From: Rheum nobile
Lineage: Eukaryota; Streptophyta; Magnoliopsida; Caryophyllales; Polygonaceae
DNA: 64,000 nt
Direction of reading: 5' to 3'
Assembly (NCBI GenBank): GCA_027886185.1
Contig: WOAB01000719.1
Location: 2,666,001 to 2,730,000 of the forward strand
The first letter of the stretch is position 1. Each line of letters begins with the position of its first letter. Made by a program: the position numbers and the translations under genes. The notes beneath the pieces were generated by a model, which saw only the letters and a list, made by a program, of their open reading frames with translations, searched no databases and was not told the origin of the DNA. Below, piece after piece: positions 12,401 through 20,981 of the stretch.

Positions 12401-13755
12401 GATTTACCACGAAAGATATGCCTGAACTTCCACTCATTATCATGCAGATCCCTAGCAATTAACTCCTGTGCTGGAGGTTGCTGGGAGAAATCCTGTCACA
12501 GTAAAGCGAAAACTTAGAATTATAATAAAGCAGCAAGTCGTTTACAGAGGTCCACACGCTTTGCAGTCTCAAATAAGATTATACCAGAGGAGGAAACACT
12601 TTTTCAGCAGCTCGACGAGGGACTGAGAATCCACCATGAGTGCTCGTGTCGCTAGCTGTTAAGGTCTTACAGAAGTAATTTGTTGGCTGCTTGCAAGAGA
12701 TACCGAGTTCTGCAGGGAGATAGATTTCCTTTTGTTCTTGCTAGGAAGAGAAAAGAGCATCAACATCAAATGATACGGCAAACAAGGCAGATAATTAAGA
12801 CATAATAAAAGATGCATACCGTACTCAAGGGCTGTAACGTCATCTGAGCATAAACTTCATCAGTCTCCAGATCTGCCTGAAGTTTAAGTAGCAGATGTTA
12901 CCACCCAAAAAACAAAGACAGAGATGAGATGATATAAGAAAGAAACCTTACATGCATTGTTAGATCATGAAGCTGACACACAAGCTGGGGAGGTAAGCTT
13001 GGATGATTAGGGATTCGAGCATCCCCTTCTTTGTTAGTAGAGTTAGCTACCTGCATAGACATCATAAAAACTAAGAAGGCAATGTAGCATAAGAGTGTGG
13101 TCAAATTTCCATTTTAGTAGACCTTATTAGCTATTTTATCTAGAACTACCTTATGACCTACTCATACGAAGCAGAAAGTAAGTAGTGCAGATGGAACTGC
13201 AGGTTCATGTTTCTTCCCAAAGCAATATTGAGCATGCAAGCTGTACAGGCATCCACTAGATTTCCTTACGCAAGATTGTGTACGTATTCCTTGATACTAA
13301 AACCGTCCGACGAAGAGAAAATCATGGAAATGTGAACGTTTCTCTATCATAACTGAAGTGACAAAGAAGAGACTTGAGAGATACACTGACCTGCTCACTG
13401 TGGCCCTGCGGAAAATAAACGACACGGTTGCCAACAGTGGGCAGAGAGACGAGTGGTCCAGCACAGGCATGCCATAGTTCAGAGTTCAAACATCCCTTGT
13501 CACCTACAAGTGTAAAATTTATGTCAAACTGAAGCCTCTTCATTTATTTGAGCAATAGCATTTCCTTTCTATACAAAGCAAAATAATTCAATTTCCTCAG
13601 TCTCAATTTGCATGCCAAAATTCAGTTTCCCTTTTTTTATTATTGTTTGCCTTCACTTGAATGATTATAGTTCAAAAAGAATTCGAAAGAAGGAGCATAT
13701 AGATACCATTGCTATCTTCTTGCTGGGGAGTAAAATCAGGTGAAGACAGCTTCAT
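9463..13755 (-). CDS. ARF6: Auxin response factor, ARF6/ARF8 clade (14 exons, 880 aa)
   Basis: This is a transcription factor that binds auxin response elements and, in the ARF6/8 clade, activates auxin-responsive genes in flower and hypocotyl development. Exons read on the minus strand: 13755-13707, 13503-13391, 13050-12952, 12876-12820, 12740-12585, 12492-12408, 12262-12172, 12059-11895, 11812-11690, 11550-11475, 11401-11272, 11181-10055, 9973-9783, 9643-9463. All introns are GT-AG and the exons sum to 2643 bases without a break. Domains in order: the B3 DNA-binding domain (DTSTHGGFSVPRRAAEKVFP, then RHLLTTGWSIFVSAKRLVAG); the ARF auxiliary domain (VIPLAKYVKAV, ESSVRRYMGTITGICDLDP); a Q/S-rich middle region in the long exon 12, as in activator ARFs; and a C-terminal PB1 domain (conserved lysine in VYKSGSFGRSLDL, acidic patch in VDKENDILLLGDDPW). 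The start MKLSS matches the family N-terminus. ARF6 is favoured over ARF8 by the FQGxG...QPRLD.SMLGM segment and the DPRNMNNGI tail. Confidence 0.93.
9834..9854 (-). promoter_or_regulatory. miR167 target site in ARF exon 13
   Basis: The plus strand reads CAAGCTGCCAGCCTGATCT here, which differs from miR167 in only a few positions, mainly the ends and one internal base. The mRNA is therefore the complementary target. It lies in the PB1-encoding exon within codons for SGWQL, the position known for ARF6 and ARF8. It predicts post-transcriptional repression by miR167, which is established for this clade. Confidence 0.93.
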
Positions 13756-14460
13756 ATCTTTCCCCAAATTCAGCAAGTTTGATGACCACTAAAGAGACCT
13801 AAAAATGCTCCTTTTTCCTTTATCCCCTACAAAACTGCAGTCACCGCCATCTCCATACAATAAAAAAAAACTCTCTCTTCTCTCACCTCGATTTCAGATC
13901 TTTCTCCCCAATTCCAATGGTTCCACAACCACCCACGCAGAAGCAGATTCTCGAAAAAGACAATATTGCCCCTCAGAGGGTTGCACTCCAGCAGTAGAGC
14001 ACAGCTCAAGCATCCATCTGCAACAAGCTGCCAAAAATCCCCCAGAGACACTCGAAACCTTCTCTACTGGCAAAAGAAGACTCAACCAAAGGCGGCATCA
14101 CCACTATAAAACTAAAATACGACGGGTTTCAGCATCATTCACTGCTGATTTCCTCAAATACCTACTCCCAATAATCCCGAATCGAACGAAATCTTTAACA
14201 GAACAAGTTAACAAGCTTCAAACTGCTCCGCAGATACGATCACACACAAAGTGCAATCCCTCTCGAATACTCCTTCCAGTACACAACTTCCACCTAAAAC
14301 AGAACACCGCAAACAAGCACGCAAAACCTCCTCTATCTAATTCCTACTGGAGGAGAACTTCCCATTGTCTTGCTATGGAGAGAAGACTTTCAAGGAGCGC
14401 ATGTGCTCTTTTTATGTATCTCACATTGGAAGTATTCGCATTATCTGGCTGCTGAGTTCT
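13756..14460 (-). promoter_or_regulatory. ARF leader and proximal promoter
   Basis: The region upstream of the ATG is pyrimidine-rich on the plus strand (purine-rich in the transcript sense near 13860-13915), as in many plant leaders. On the minus strand it holds an upstream frame of 74 codons (14051-13827) ending 71 bases before the main ATG. A canonical auxin response element core (TGTCTC on the minus strand) lies at 14045-14050. The transcription start is not visible from sequence, so how much is leader is uncertain. Confidence 0.5.
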
Positions 14461-14704
14461 GATCAATCAACACCAAACCGCCATGATTGATTTTACTGTG
14501 TCATGTGTTGCAGAAAAAAAGAGCAGAGAGAGAATGGAAAGCGATGGCTTTGCCGAGAGCGAGCGAAAGGAATTGGACGGAGAAAAAGCCCAAGTCGTAT
14601 TTATTACTATTTCCTTTTTTTATTGTACAAGACTAACGTTCAATTTTTTTTGATAGGACTAACGTTCAATTGGCCAAACAAGGCCTTAATAGAATATGGC
14701 CGAT

Positions 14705-14749
14705 AAACCGCACAGTCGATTTTTTTTAGCCGCGCACTTCCTCTTGGGC
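14705..14749 (+). repeat. MULE left terminal inverted repeat
   Basis: AAACCGCACAGTCG, a run of eight T, AGCCGCGCACTTCC, then CTCTTGGGCGG. It pairs with 24705-24749 with few mismatches and leads directly into the first GGGCGG dyad. Confidence 0.85.
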
Positions 14750-15081
14750 GGCTCTACATGTCGCCCAGAATACCCTTTCAAAAACCCAGTTTGCACATGG
14801 GCGGCACCTAATGTCGCCCATGCAAACCAGTTTTTTATGAACCCGAATTGTACCTGGGCGGCACATATTGTCGCCCAGATTTTTAGGTTTTTGTAGAATC
14901 CGGTTTTGTAATTTAATTTATTTATTTTAAAATTAAAAATATGGTTTTCTGGAAACCGGGTTAAAACTCGGCGGCACGGTAAGCCGCCAAGTGTAAACCC
15001 AAAATTGTGGGCGGCACAGCTTCCCGCCAAAGGGCGAATTTGAATTTGAAATTGAAACGTGGGCGGCACAGCTTGCCGCCC
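14744..15081. promoter_or_regulatory. Left dyad array (six GGGCGGC...GCCGCCC palindromes)
   Basis: Six short inverted repeats with 4-8 base centres start near 14744, 14798, 14855, 14969, 15008 and 15060. The typical form is TGGGCGGCAC-n-TGCCGCCCA; several left halves read ...GTCGCCCA, so pairing is imperfect. The last ends 80 bases before the PMD gene ATG. They stand out in AT-rich DNA. Sub-terminal repeats in MULEs are commonly transposase binding sites; binding here is inference. Confidence 0.75.
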
Positions 15082-15098
15082 ATGGTCGTCTTCTCGGC

Positions 15099-15108
15099 GT
15101 TATTAAAA
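15099..15108 (+). promoter_or_regulatory. Probable TATA box of the PMD gene
   Basis: gttattaaaa lies between the last left dyad and the ATG at 15161. It is a weaker TATA than the two in front of the other MULE genes, but it sits at the equivalent position. Confidence 0.45.
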
Positions 15109-15160
15109 GCCGCCCAGGGTCGTCTTCTCCGATCGCGATTTCTAGAGTTCGAGAGCAAAA

Positions 15161-18100
15161 ATGGATCCCGGTGGCGAATTTTCGGTTGACGACATATGGG
15201 AGTTCTTGGCGGAGGAAGAACGGACGGAAAATCAGATGGCTGCGGCAGGAGTTCTTGGCGGAGACGGCGGCGATGTACCAGAATCGACGGCCGATTCGAC
15301 GTTGGCGGCGGCGGCATCGGCGGCCAATCTCTGTTTGACGGGGGCAGCAGCGACGAGGCATTGGAGGAGGCGAGGCTGGGGGAGAGGGGTGGCGATGCGG
15401 CGGAGGAGGCGGCTGAAGCAAGGGACGCGGTGGAGGAAGCGAGGCTGGCGGAGGAAGGAGGCGAAGCGGGGGCCGAGGAGGGAAGCGAGGCTGGGCTGCA
15501 CAGCGTGCCACCCACTATGGAGGAATCTGGGCCGCTCGTGGTGCCGCCCATAACCGATGTCGAGGAGGGCGATATTGGGGGGTTTTTGGGCGAGGAGGGC
15601 GATATTGCGGCGGAGAATGCCTTTGACGTCGCGTGCGCGGTTGCTCATCAAGCTATGTCAGACTTGGGTGAAATTCCCGTTCGCCAAAAGCGAAAATATG
15701 AACGGAAGCCAACTGAAAAGGTATGGTGTTTTTTAAATTTGTAATCGTTAAATCTAATTTATTTAATTAAATTGTTACTGCACTTGTAGATTTATATATA
15801 CTTGGATTTTAGATTATTAAATCATTATCTGATAAAAAATAGTATAGGTAATAGACTCAATTATAGTGTTAAATAATATTAAATATATCATTGTAATGAA
15901 AATTTAATATATTATTTTGTTTGTAAGAAAATAATATTTGGACATATGTAAATAGGTTATAGTGGGTAAAATGAATATAGTTATATTTGTAAATTTGGTT
16001 TTTATTGTATTTAATCATTATAAAAAATAGTATAGGTAAATCGCGATAATTATACTGTAATATTAAATATGTCATTGTTATGAAAATTTTAATATATTGA
16101 TTTTGTTTGTAAGAAAATAATTTTCTATATTTTTTATGCGAAAATAGGAAGTTTTGGGTAAGATCGCACGGTCCGATCGAGATAGTCGCCCTACTACTGC
16201 ATCTGCTCGCAAGAGGAGGGTTGGCGGTGTATTGCAGGGCCATAGTGAGGCCGATAGTGAGGGCGCTAGTGAGGACGATGTTGGTCCCGTCCGCTCAGTT
16301 GAGGACGTGATTATGGAGGACCCACCTCAGCAGTCACATCAGGAGGACCCACATCTTGATGACTCACCTCAGCAGCGGCTATCTCTGGAGGAGTCACATG
16401 AGCAGCATGTCCCATCTCCGTGTGAGGCATCTCAGCAGGCCCCGTCTCAGCCTAAGCCAGCCACACAGGAGACTCAGTATGGCCCATGTCCATCTCAGCA
16501 TGCCCCATCTCCACATCATGAGCCATCTCAGCATGCCCCGTCTCAGTCTGAGCCAGCCACACAGGCCCCATCTCCGCATGAGCCAGCTGAGCAGCTTGTA
16601 TCTTTGTTGAGGAACTTTGATACGCACATTGCAGAGCTGATATGGACGAAGGCGTCGTTGGACCCACCCGAGGACGTTGTTAGGAGTTTGAGGGTTCAGA
16701 CACGCCCTATGCAGTTTGCATTTTGGAGGGATCGTATTCCTAGAGGGGTCCCTGTGGAGGGTTCCTGATTTTGGATTGCGCAGCAGACGGGGTTGACAGG
16801 TTTACTTGATTTGCAGTTCGGCAATGTTGATCACAACCTCATTTCAGCATTCGTTGAGAGATGGCATCCAGAGACGAACACCTTTCACTTTCCTTGGGGC
16901 GAGATAGCTCCTACTCTACATGACGTGCTGATGATTTTAGGGCTGCCGATCGAGGGATTTGAGGTGACGTCACCATGGACCGGTCATGATAGGGAGATGG
17001 CGGAGTGTGAGGCTTTGTTCGGCTATTTGTTTGGGATAGATTCGGACTACAACTATGATGAGGATGATGCTGACATGGTCCGCGACCTTAGGAAGGGTTG
17101 GGTCAAGCAATTTCAGCTTGGGAGGCATGTGATGCGGATGATTGAGGAGGGTGCCTACCCAGAGGATATAGCAGCCGGTTTCTTATGGCACGCCATGTCG
17201 GCTAGCATCTTCGTTGACAAGTCAACGAACGAGCTGAAGACCACACTGCTACCTCTTTTTGTGGACTGGGAGTGTGTTGTTCATACTGCTTGGGGTATCG
17301 GGGTTCTGGCTCTCCTTTATAGGAACCTCAGAGAGGGTTCTCGGCGCGGAGCTGCACAGTTCGCCGGCTGCGCACGTCTTTTGGAGGTAGTCCTTTAATA
17401 TAGTTAAATTATAATTTAGATTATTAATATACATTATTGAATTGTTTATAACTAATGGTTTTCTTTCTCTGTACATAGGTTTGGATTTGGACGTACTTTG
17501 TATACTTTCCGGGCAACCCTAACCTCAAGGAAGGTGCGAATGACGACCTCCGACGCGCTGGACGATACTGCATTGGCCGGACACCTCTCCGGTCCTCCCG
17601 TGACCAGTCACACTACAGACGAATTCTGGACGAGTATAGGCCAGAGGATGTACGTATTTTTTTTCAATTTTAATTTACAGTAAGATAGCTTAATGAATTA
17701 ATTTATGGTCCATCATGTTTTGTTAATTGCAGATACGGTGGATGCCGTACGAGGGTCTTGATTTTCGAGGTCGTCACAGGTCCTCCACTTATCGAGGGAT
17801 TATTCGTTTTCTCGGTGTAGAGGAGCCATACATGCCAGATCGGCTTACACGCCAGTTCGGTTATCGACAGAGCAGGCCGATGGATATCATTGAGCCTCTG
17901 GTTGCAGTTCGTCCTCCTGATTTCAAGGGGACGAGGCGATACCAGTTGCACTTTGACCCGCGTTGGCACAGGTGGGACCAGCGTGAGCATCATCTTTGCC
18001 CCCACATCTTGGCGAGTCCTCCTGCGACGATGGCTTGGGATGTCCACGACGCGTACCTGGACTGGTATCTACAGGTGTCGCATCCTTACGTGAGTCCGCA

Positions 18101-18600
18101 TGCGCCAGTCCAGCCTCGTATCAGTAGAGGACCACCTCCGGCTATCAACTTGCAAAGGGTATGTTTTTTTCTCATTTTATTCTTTTAAATTATTTTATGA
18201 AAGTCTATGTTTTTAAAATGTTTGTTTTCATTTGCAGCGTCATGCGATGAGCCAGGCCTATCTTCAGGAGCTTATGTCTGGAGGAGGTTGTTTAGGGTGT
18301 AGGGAGCACTTTCAGCATTTGCATGACATCCTTTTCAGTGACGTCATTCCTGTAGCTCCACCGCTTGTACGGGCTTCACAGATGTCTTCACATGCATATA
18401 GTGCAGACGCTACTATATTTGAGAGAGCCGAATCATCTAGGATGGCGGAAGAGCGTGCAGCAGCTCAGCAGGCATCGTCTCAGCCGACCTCTTATGTTCC
18501 TCCAGTATGGGCACCGGGCGTGGGTTCGGGTGTGTCCTTAGCTAGTGCTTCCACTCCACATCTAGATGACTCATCTGATAGTGAGACAGAGAGTTCGTAG
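15161..18600 (+). pseudogene. Plant mobile domain (PMD) protein gene carried by the MULE, disrupted
   Basis: Exons inferred: 15161-15720, 16148-17386, 17479-17649, 17733-18158, 18238-18600, all GT-AG and in compatible phase. The N-terminal part (MDPGGEFSVDDIWEFLAEEE) is followed by an acidic Ala/Glu-rich stretch, then a Pro/Gln/His-rich repeat region. The PMD follows: SAFVERWHPETNTFHFPWGE then APTLHDVLMILGLPI, the family hallmark, ending around exon 4. The tail is Ser-rich and acidic. PMD proteins include host MAIN/MAIL1 (silencing and genome stability) and many transposon-borne relatives. Two breaks are visible: a frame change between about 15250 and 15360, and an in-frame TGA at 16766-16768 just before the PMD. 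A downstream start would still give a PMD-only protein. The cellular role of this copy is unknown. Confidence 0.75.
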
Positions 18601-18800
18601 TATGACTTTTGACTTTTGTGTTTGTACGTTTTTGGGGATTGAAATTCCAGTAAATTAAGTATGACTTTTGGCTTTATTGGTTTCGTATTTAGATATTTGT
18701 TCCGTCGTTTCTAATTTGTTCCGTCGTTTCTAGTTTTAGTTCTTTGCTTATTGGTTTGTTGGATTTTCGTGCGTTATTTCTAAAAAACACATGTATATTA

Positions 18801-18932
18801 TTAAATTACATACACATACTAAAAACACGTACAAATTCTAAAAACACATATACATTCACCGATGGCTTAAATTACATACACATACTAAAAACACGTACAA
18901 ATTCTAAAAACACATATACATTCACTGATGGC
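18801..18932. repeat. Tandem duplication, 66-bp unit, two copies
   Basis: The unit beginning ttaaattacatacacatac occurs at 18801 and again at 18867 with one or two changes. It lies downstream of the PMD gene stop codon, and its function is unknown. Confidence 0.85.
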
Positions 18933-19008
18933 TTACACACTTAAAAAAAATACATACACACTGGAACAAATGACATACACAACTCTTGCACTATACATAT
19001 ACATTCAC

Positions 19009-19205
19009 TCAAGAGCCCAGGATGAACCTCCTAGGACCACGGCGTTCATGCTGATATGCTCCTTCTCCTAGCTGCATCACAGAAAAACTTGAAATCCTAC
19101 AAATACTGAAATATAGAGATCCCATGTTTTTCTGTGCTGCAGCCAGGAAAAAAGAGCAGATCAGCATGTACGCCATGGCCCAAGGAGGTTCATCCTAGGA
19201 CTCTT
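19009..19205. repeat. First hairpin of the MULE central foldback
   Basis: The left arm contains gaacctcctaggaccac and cacagaaaaac; the right arm contains gtttttctgtg and aaggaggttcatcctagg inverted. The arms are about 85 bases and the loop about 30. It is a diverged copy of the inner part of the larger hairpin at 19219-19728. Confidence 0.85.
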
Positions 19206-19218
19206 GACTTGGTCAAGA

Positions 19219-19728
19219 GGAACACAAACAACCGCCTTTTCCACCTTCACTAGTGAGCTTAAACCGAACTGTCTTGTATTCATTGTAGACTAACGTCATG
19301 TTGTGGTCATTTTCAACAGTGCGTTAAGATGGATGCGATTGCCTTGTGGACATTATCCTCTTGACCGAGTCAAGAGTCCTAGGACGAACCTCCTTGGGCC
19401 ATGTCGTTCATGCTGATCTGCTCTTTTTTTCTTGCTGCATCACAGAAAAACTTGAAATCCTACAAATACCGAAATTTGAAGATCCCATGTTTTTCTGTGC
19501 TGCAGCGAGGAAAAAAGAGCAGCTCAGCATGCACGACATGACCGAAGGAGGTTCGTCCTAGGACTCTTGACTCGGTCAAGAGGATAATGACCACAAGGCA
19601 ATCACATCCATCTTAACGCACTGTTGGAAATGACCACAACATGACGTGAGTCTATAATGAATACAAGACAGTTCGGTTTAAGCTCACTAGTGAAGGTGGA
19701 AAAGGCGGTTGACTGTGTTCCTCCGGGA
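19219..19728. repeat. Large near-perfect inverted repeat (arms about 235 bp)
   Basis: Left arm landmarks are gaggaacacaaacaaccgcc at 19219 and cgaacctccttgggccatg near 19384. Their inverted counterparts run to about 19728, with only scattered mismatches. The loop is about 30 bases, near 19455-19485. A transcript across this region would fold into a long double-stranded RNA. It lies between the PMD gene and the small gene. The arm sequence does not match the terminal repeats, and I do not recognise its source gene. Confidence 0.88.
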
Positions 19729-19974
19729 CTGAAGTTTGAAAATGCTAGACGACGAAACCCACGATATTGAATTCTTGTATCTGAAATAAAATATTATTTA
19801 ATTAGATTCCAACGAATACTACAACCTAATAACGTAAATAATCAATAAAATACATATATTTATTTTTCTTACCGCGATCAAACACATCCCTTCCTCTTGG
19901 ATGTGAAAGCTTGCCTCTTTGGGTGAGACAAGCTTGGTAAAAAGGGGACCCCGTATGGCCTATTTATAGGCATA

Positions 19975-20203
19975 TTGGGCGGCACGCTGTACAGCCCATG
20001 GGCTGCATACTGTGCCGCCCATGGGCTATACAACGGAGTTGTGGTGATGAAATGATATGGGCGGCACTGTGTGCCGCCCATAGGCTGTACAGCGGAGTTG
20101 TGGTGATGAAATGATATGGGCGGCACTGTGTGCCGCCCAAGATGCCTATGGGCGGCACTGTGTGCCGCCCAGTACCCTCATGGGCTGCTCTGTGGGCCAC
20201 CCA
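19975..20203. promoter_or_regulatory. Central dyad array (about seven palindromes)
   Basis: Palindromes lie at about 19975, 19998, 20058, 20117, 20149 and 20180, plus a weak half near 20021. Three are the identical TGGGCGGCACTGTGTGCCGC type. Part of the array is itself a tandem duplication of a 59-base unit (20042-20100 and 20101-20159 share gtggtgatgaaatgatatgg). The array ends about 11 bases before the TATA box of the small gene. Confidence 0.8.
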
Positions 20204-20213
20204 CAACGGTCCT

Positions 20214-20223
20214 ATCTATAAAT
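20214..20223 (+). promoter_or_regulatory. TATA box of the small MULE gene
   Basis: tatctataaa, followed about 70 bases later by the ATG at 20297. It sits directly after the central dyad array. Confidence 0.65.
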
Positions 20224-20296
20224 ACGGCCCCAAAACCCCTCGAAATACACACAATTTCCACTCCTCACAAACTTTTCTTCGGTTCTATTTAAGGTA

Positions 20297-20755
20297 ATGG
20301 CGCCTTTGGTTCTCGAAGTTTACGAAAATGGGCGAATCACCTACAATCGAATGATACGCCAACGAAGTGGAATGGACATGTTTTTCCATGGCTACGAAGG
20401 TGGCGAGGTCCGCACGTTGCGGATGGGGGATCTCGAGCCTGGAGAGCGGGGGTTGTCATTAGGTTTCTTCTTGTACTTGGCATTATTTTACCATCTCGAG
20501 CCCGGAGACGGGGTTTCCCCTGGTCGGATTTTTTACTTTCCAGCAGGCGTGGATCCTCCACGACTCTGTGAGGTGGTACACGAGGATCAGATAGCTAAAA
20601 TTATGGCTCTTTACAGACCTGGTGTTCCAGTTCCCATTTGCACAGAGTCTGCACACCCGAGACGCCATATCCCCGGTCTTTTAGAAGATTCGGAATCTGT
20701 GGTGGACAACGGCAGCTATGATGATGGCGGGGAGGCCGATTCGGACGGGGATTAG
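20297..20755 (+). CDS. Small MULE-borne protein with acidic tail, unknown function (152 aa)
   Basis: A single uninterrupted frame with a strong promoter context: dyad array, TATA box and a purine-rich ATG context (aaggtaATGG). The N-terminal part (MAPLVLEVYENGRITYNRMI) suggests a compact beta-rich domain. A short hydrophobic segment follows (LSLGFFLYLALFYHL). The last 30 residues are Asp/Glu/Gly-rich (DDGGEADSDGD). No catalytic motif is recognised. The starting strand pattern loosely recalls the N-terminal domain of MuDR-type transposases, which would make it a detached accessory subunit comparable in position to a second MuDR gene, but this is speculation. It is the only MULE gene here without a break. 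Confidence 0.65.
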   Translation: MAPLVLEVYENGRITYNRMIRQRSGMDMFFHGYEGGEVRTLRMGDLEPGERGLSLGFFLYLALFYHLEPGDGVSPGRIFYFPAGVDPPRLCEVVHEDQIAKIMALYRPGVPVPICTESAHPRRHIPGLLEDSESVVDNGSYDDGGEADSDGD

Positions 20756-20981
20756 ATAGCTTTTTTTATGTTTCATGTTAAACTAGTGTACGCTTTAATG
20801 TTTTCGTGAACGTGTTTTTGTTAATGATTAGTAATATTGTTGTCTCGTATAACATTTTCCCGATTTTTTTCAATTCTCAAAAACAAATGATTAAAAACAC
20901 AATATACGATCAATCTCAATCAAACTTTCACACAAAAGGAAATACAATATCATATATAAAGTCGATTACAATCCAAAAAAC

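Noticed and set aside
13805..14455. Plus-strand frame of 216 codons upstream of the ARF gene
   Set aside because: It lies antisense to the ARF leader, is low in complexity (Ser/Pro/Lys/Thr), and has no domain or promoter context. Best explained as the complement of a purine-rich leader.
14933..15651. Several long Pro/Ala/Ser/Arg-rich minus-strand frames over the first PMD exon
   Set aside because: They are shadows of the GC-rich acidic coding region on the plus strand, with codon-repeat composition and no domains.
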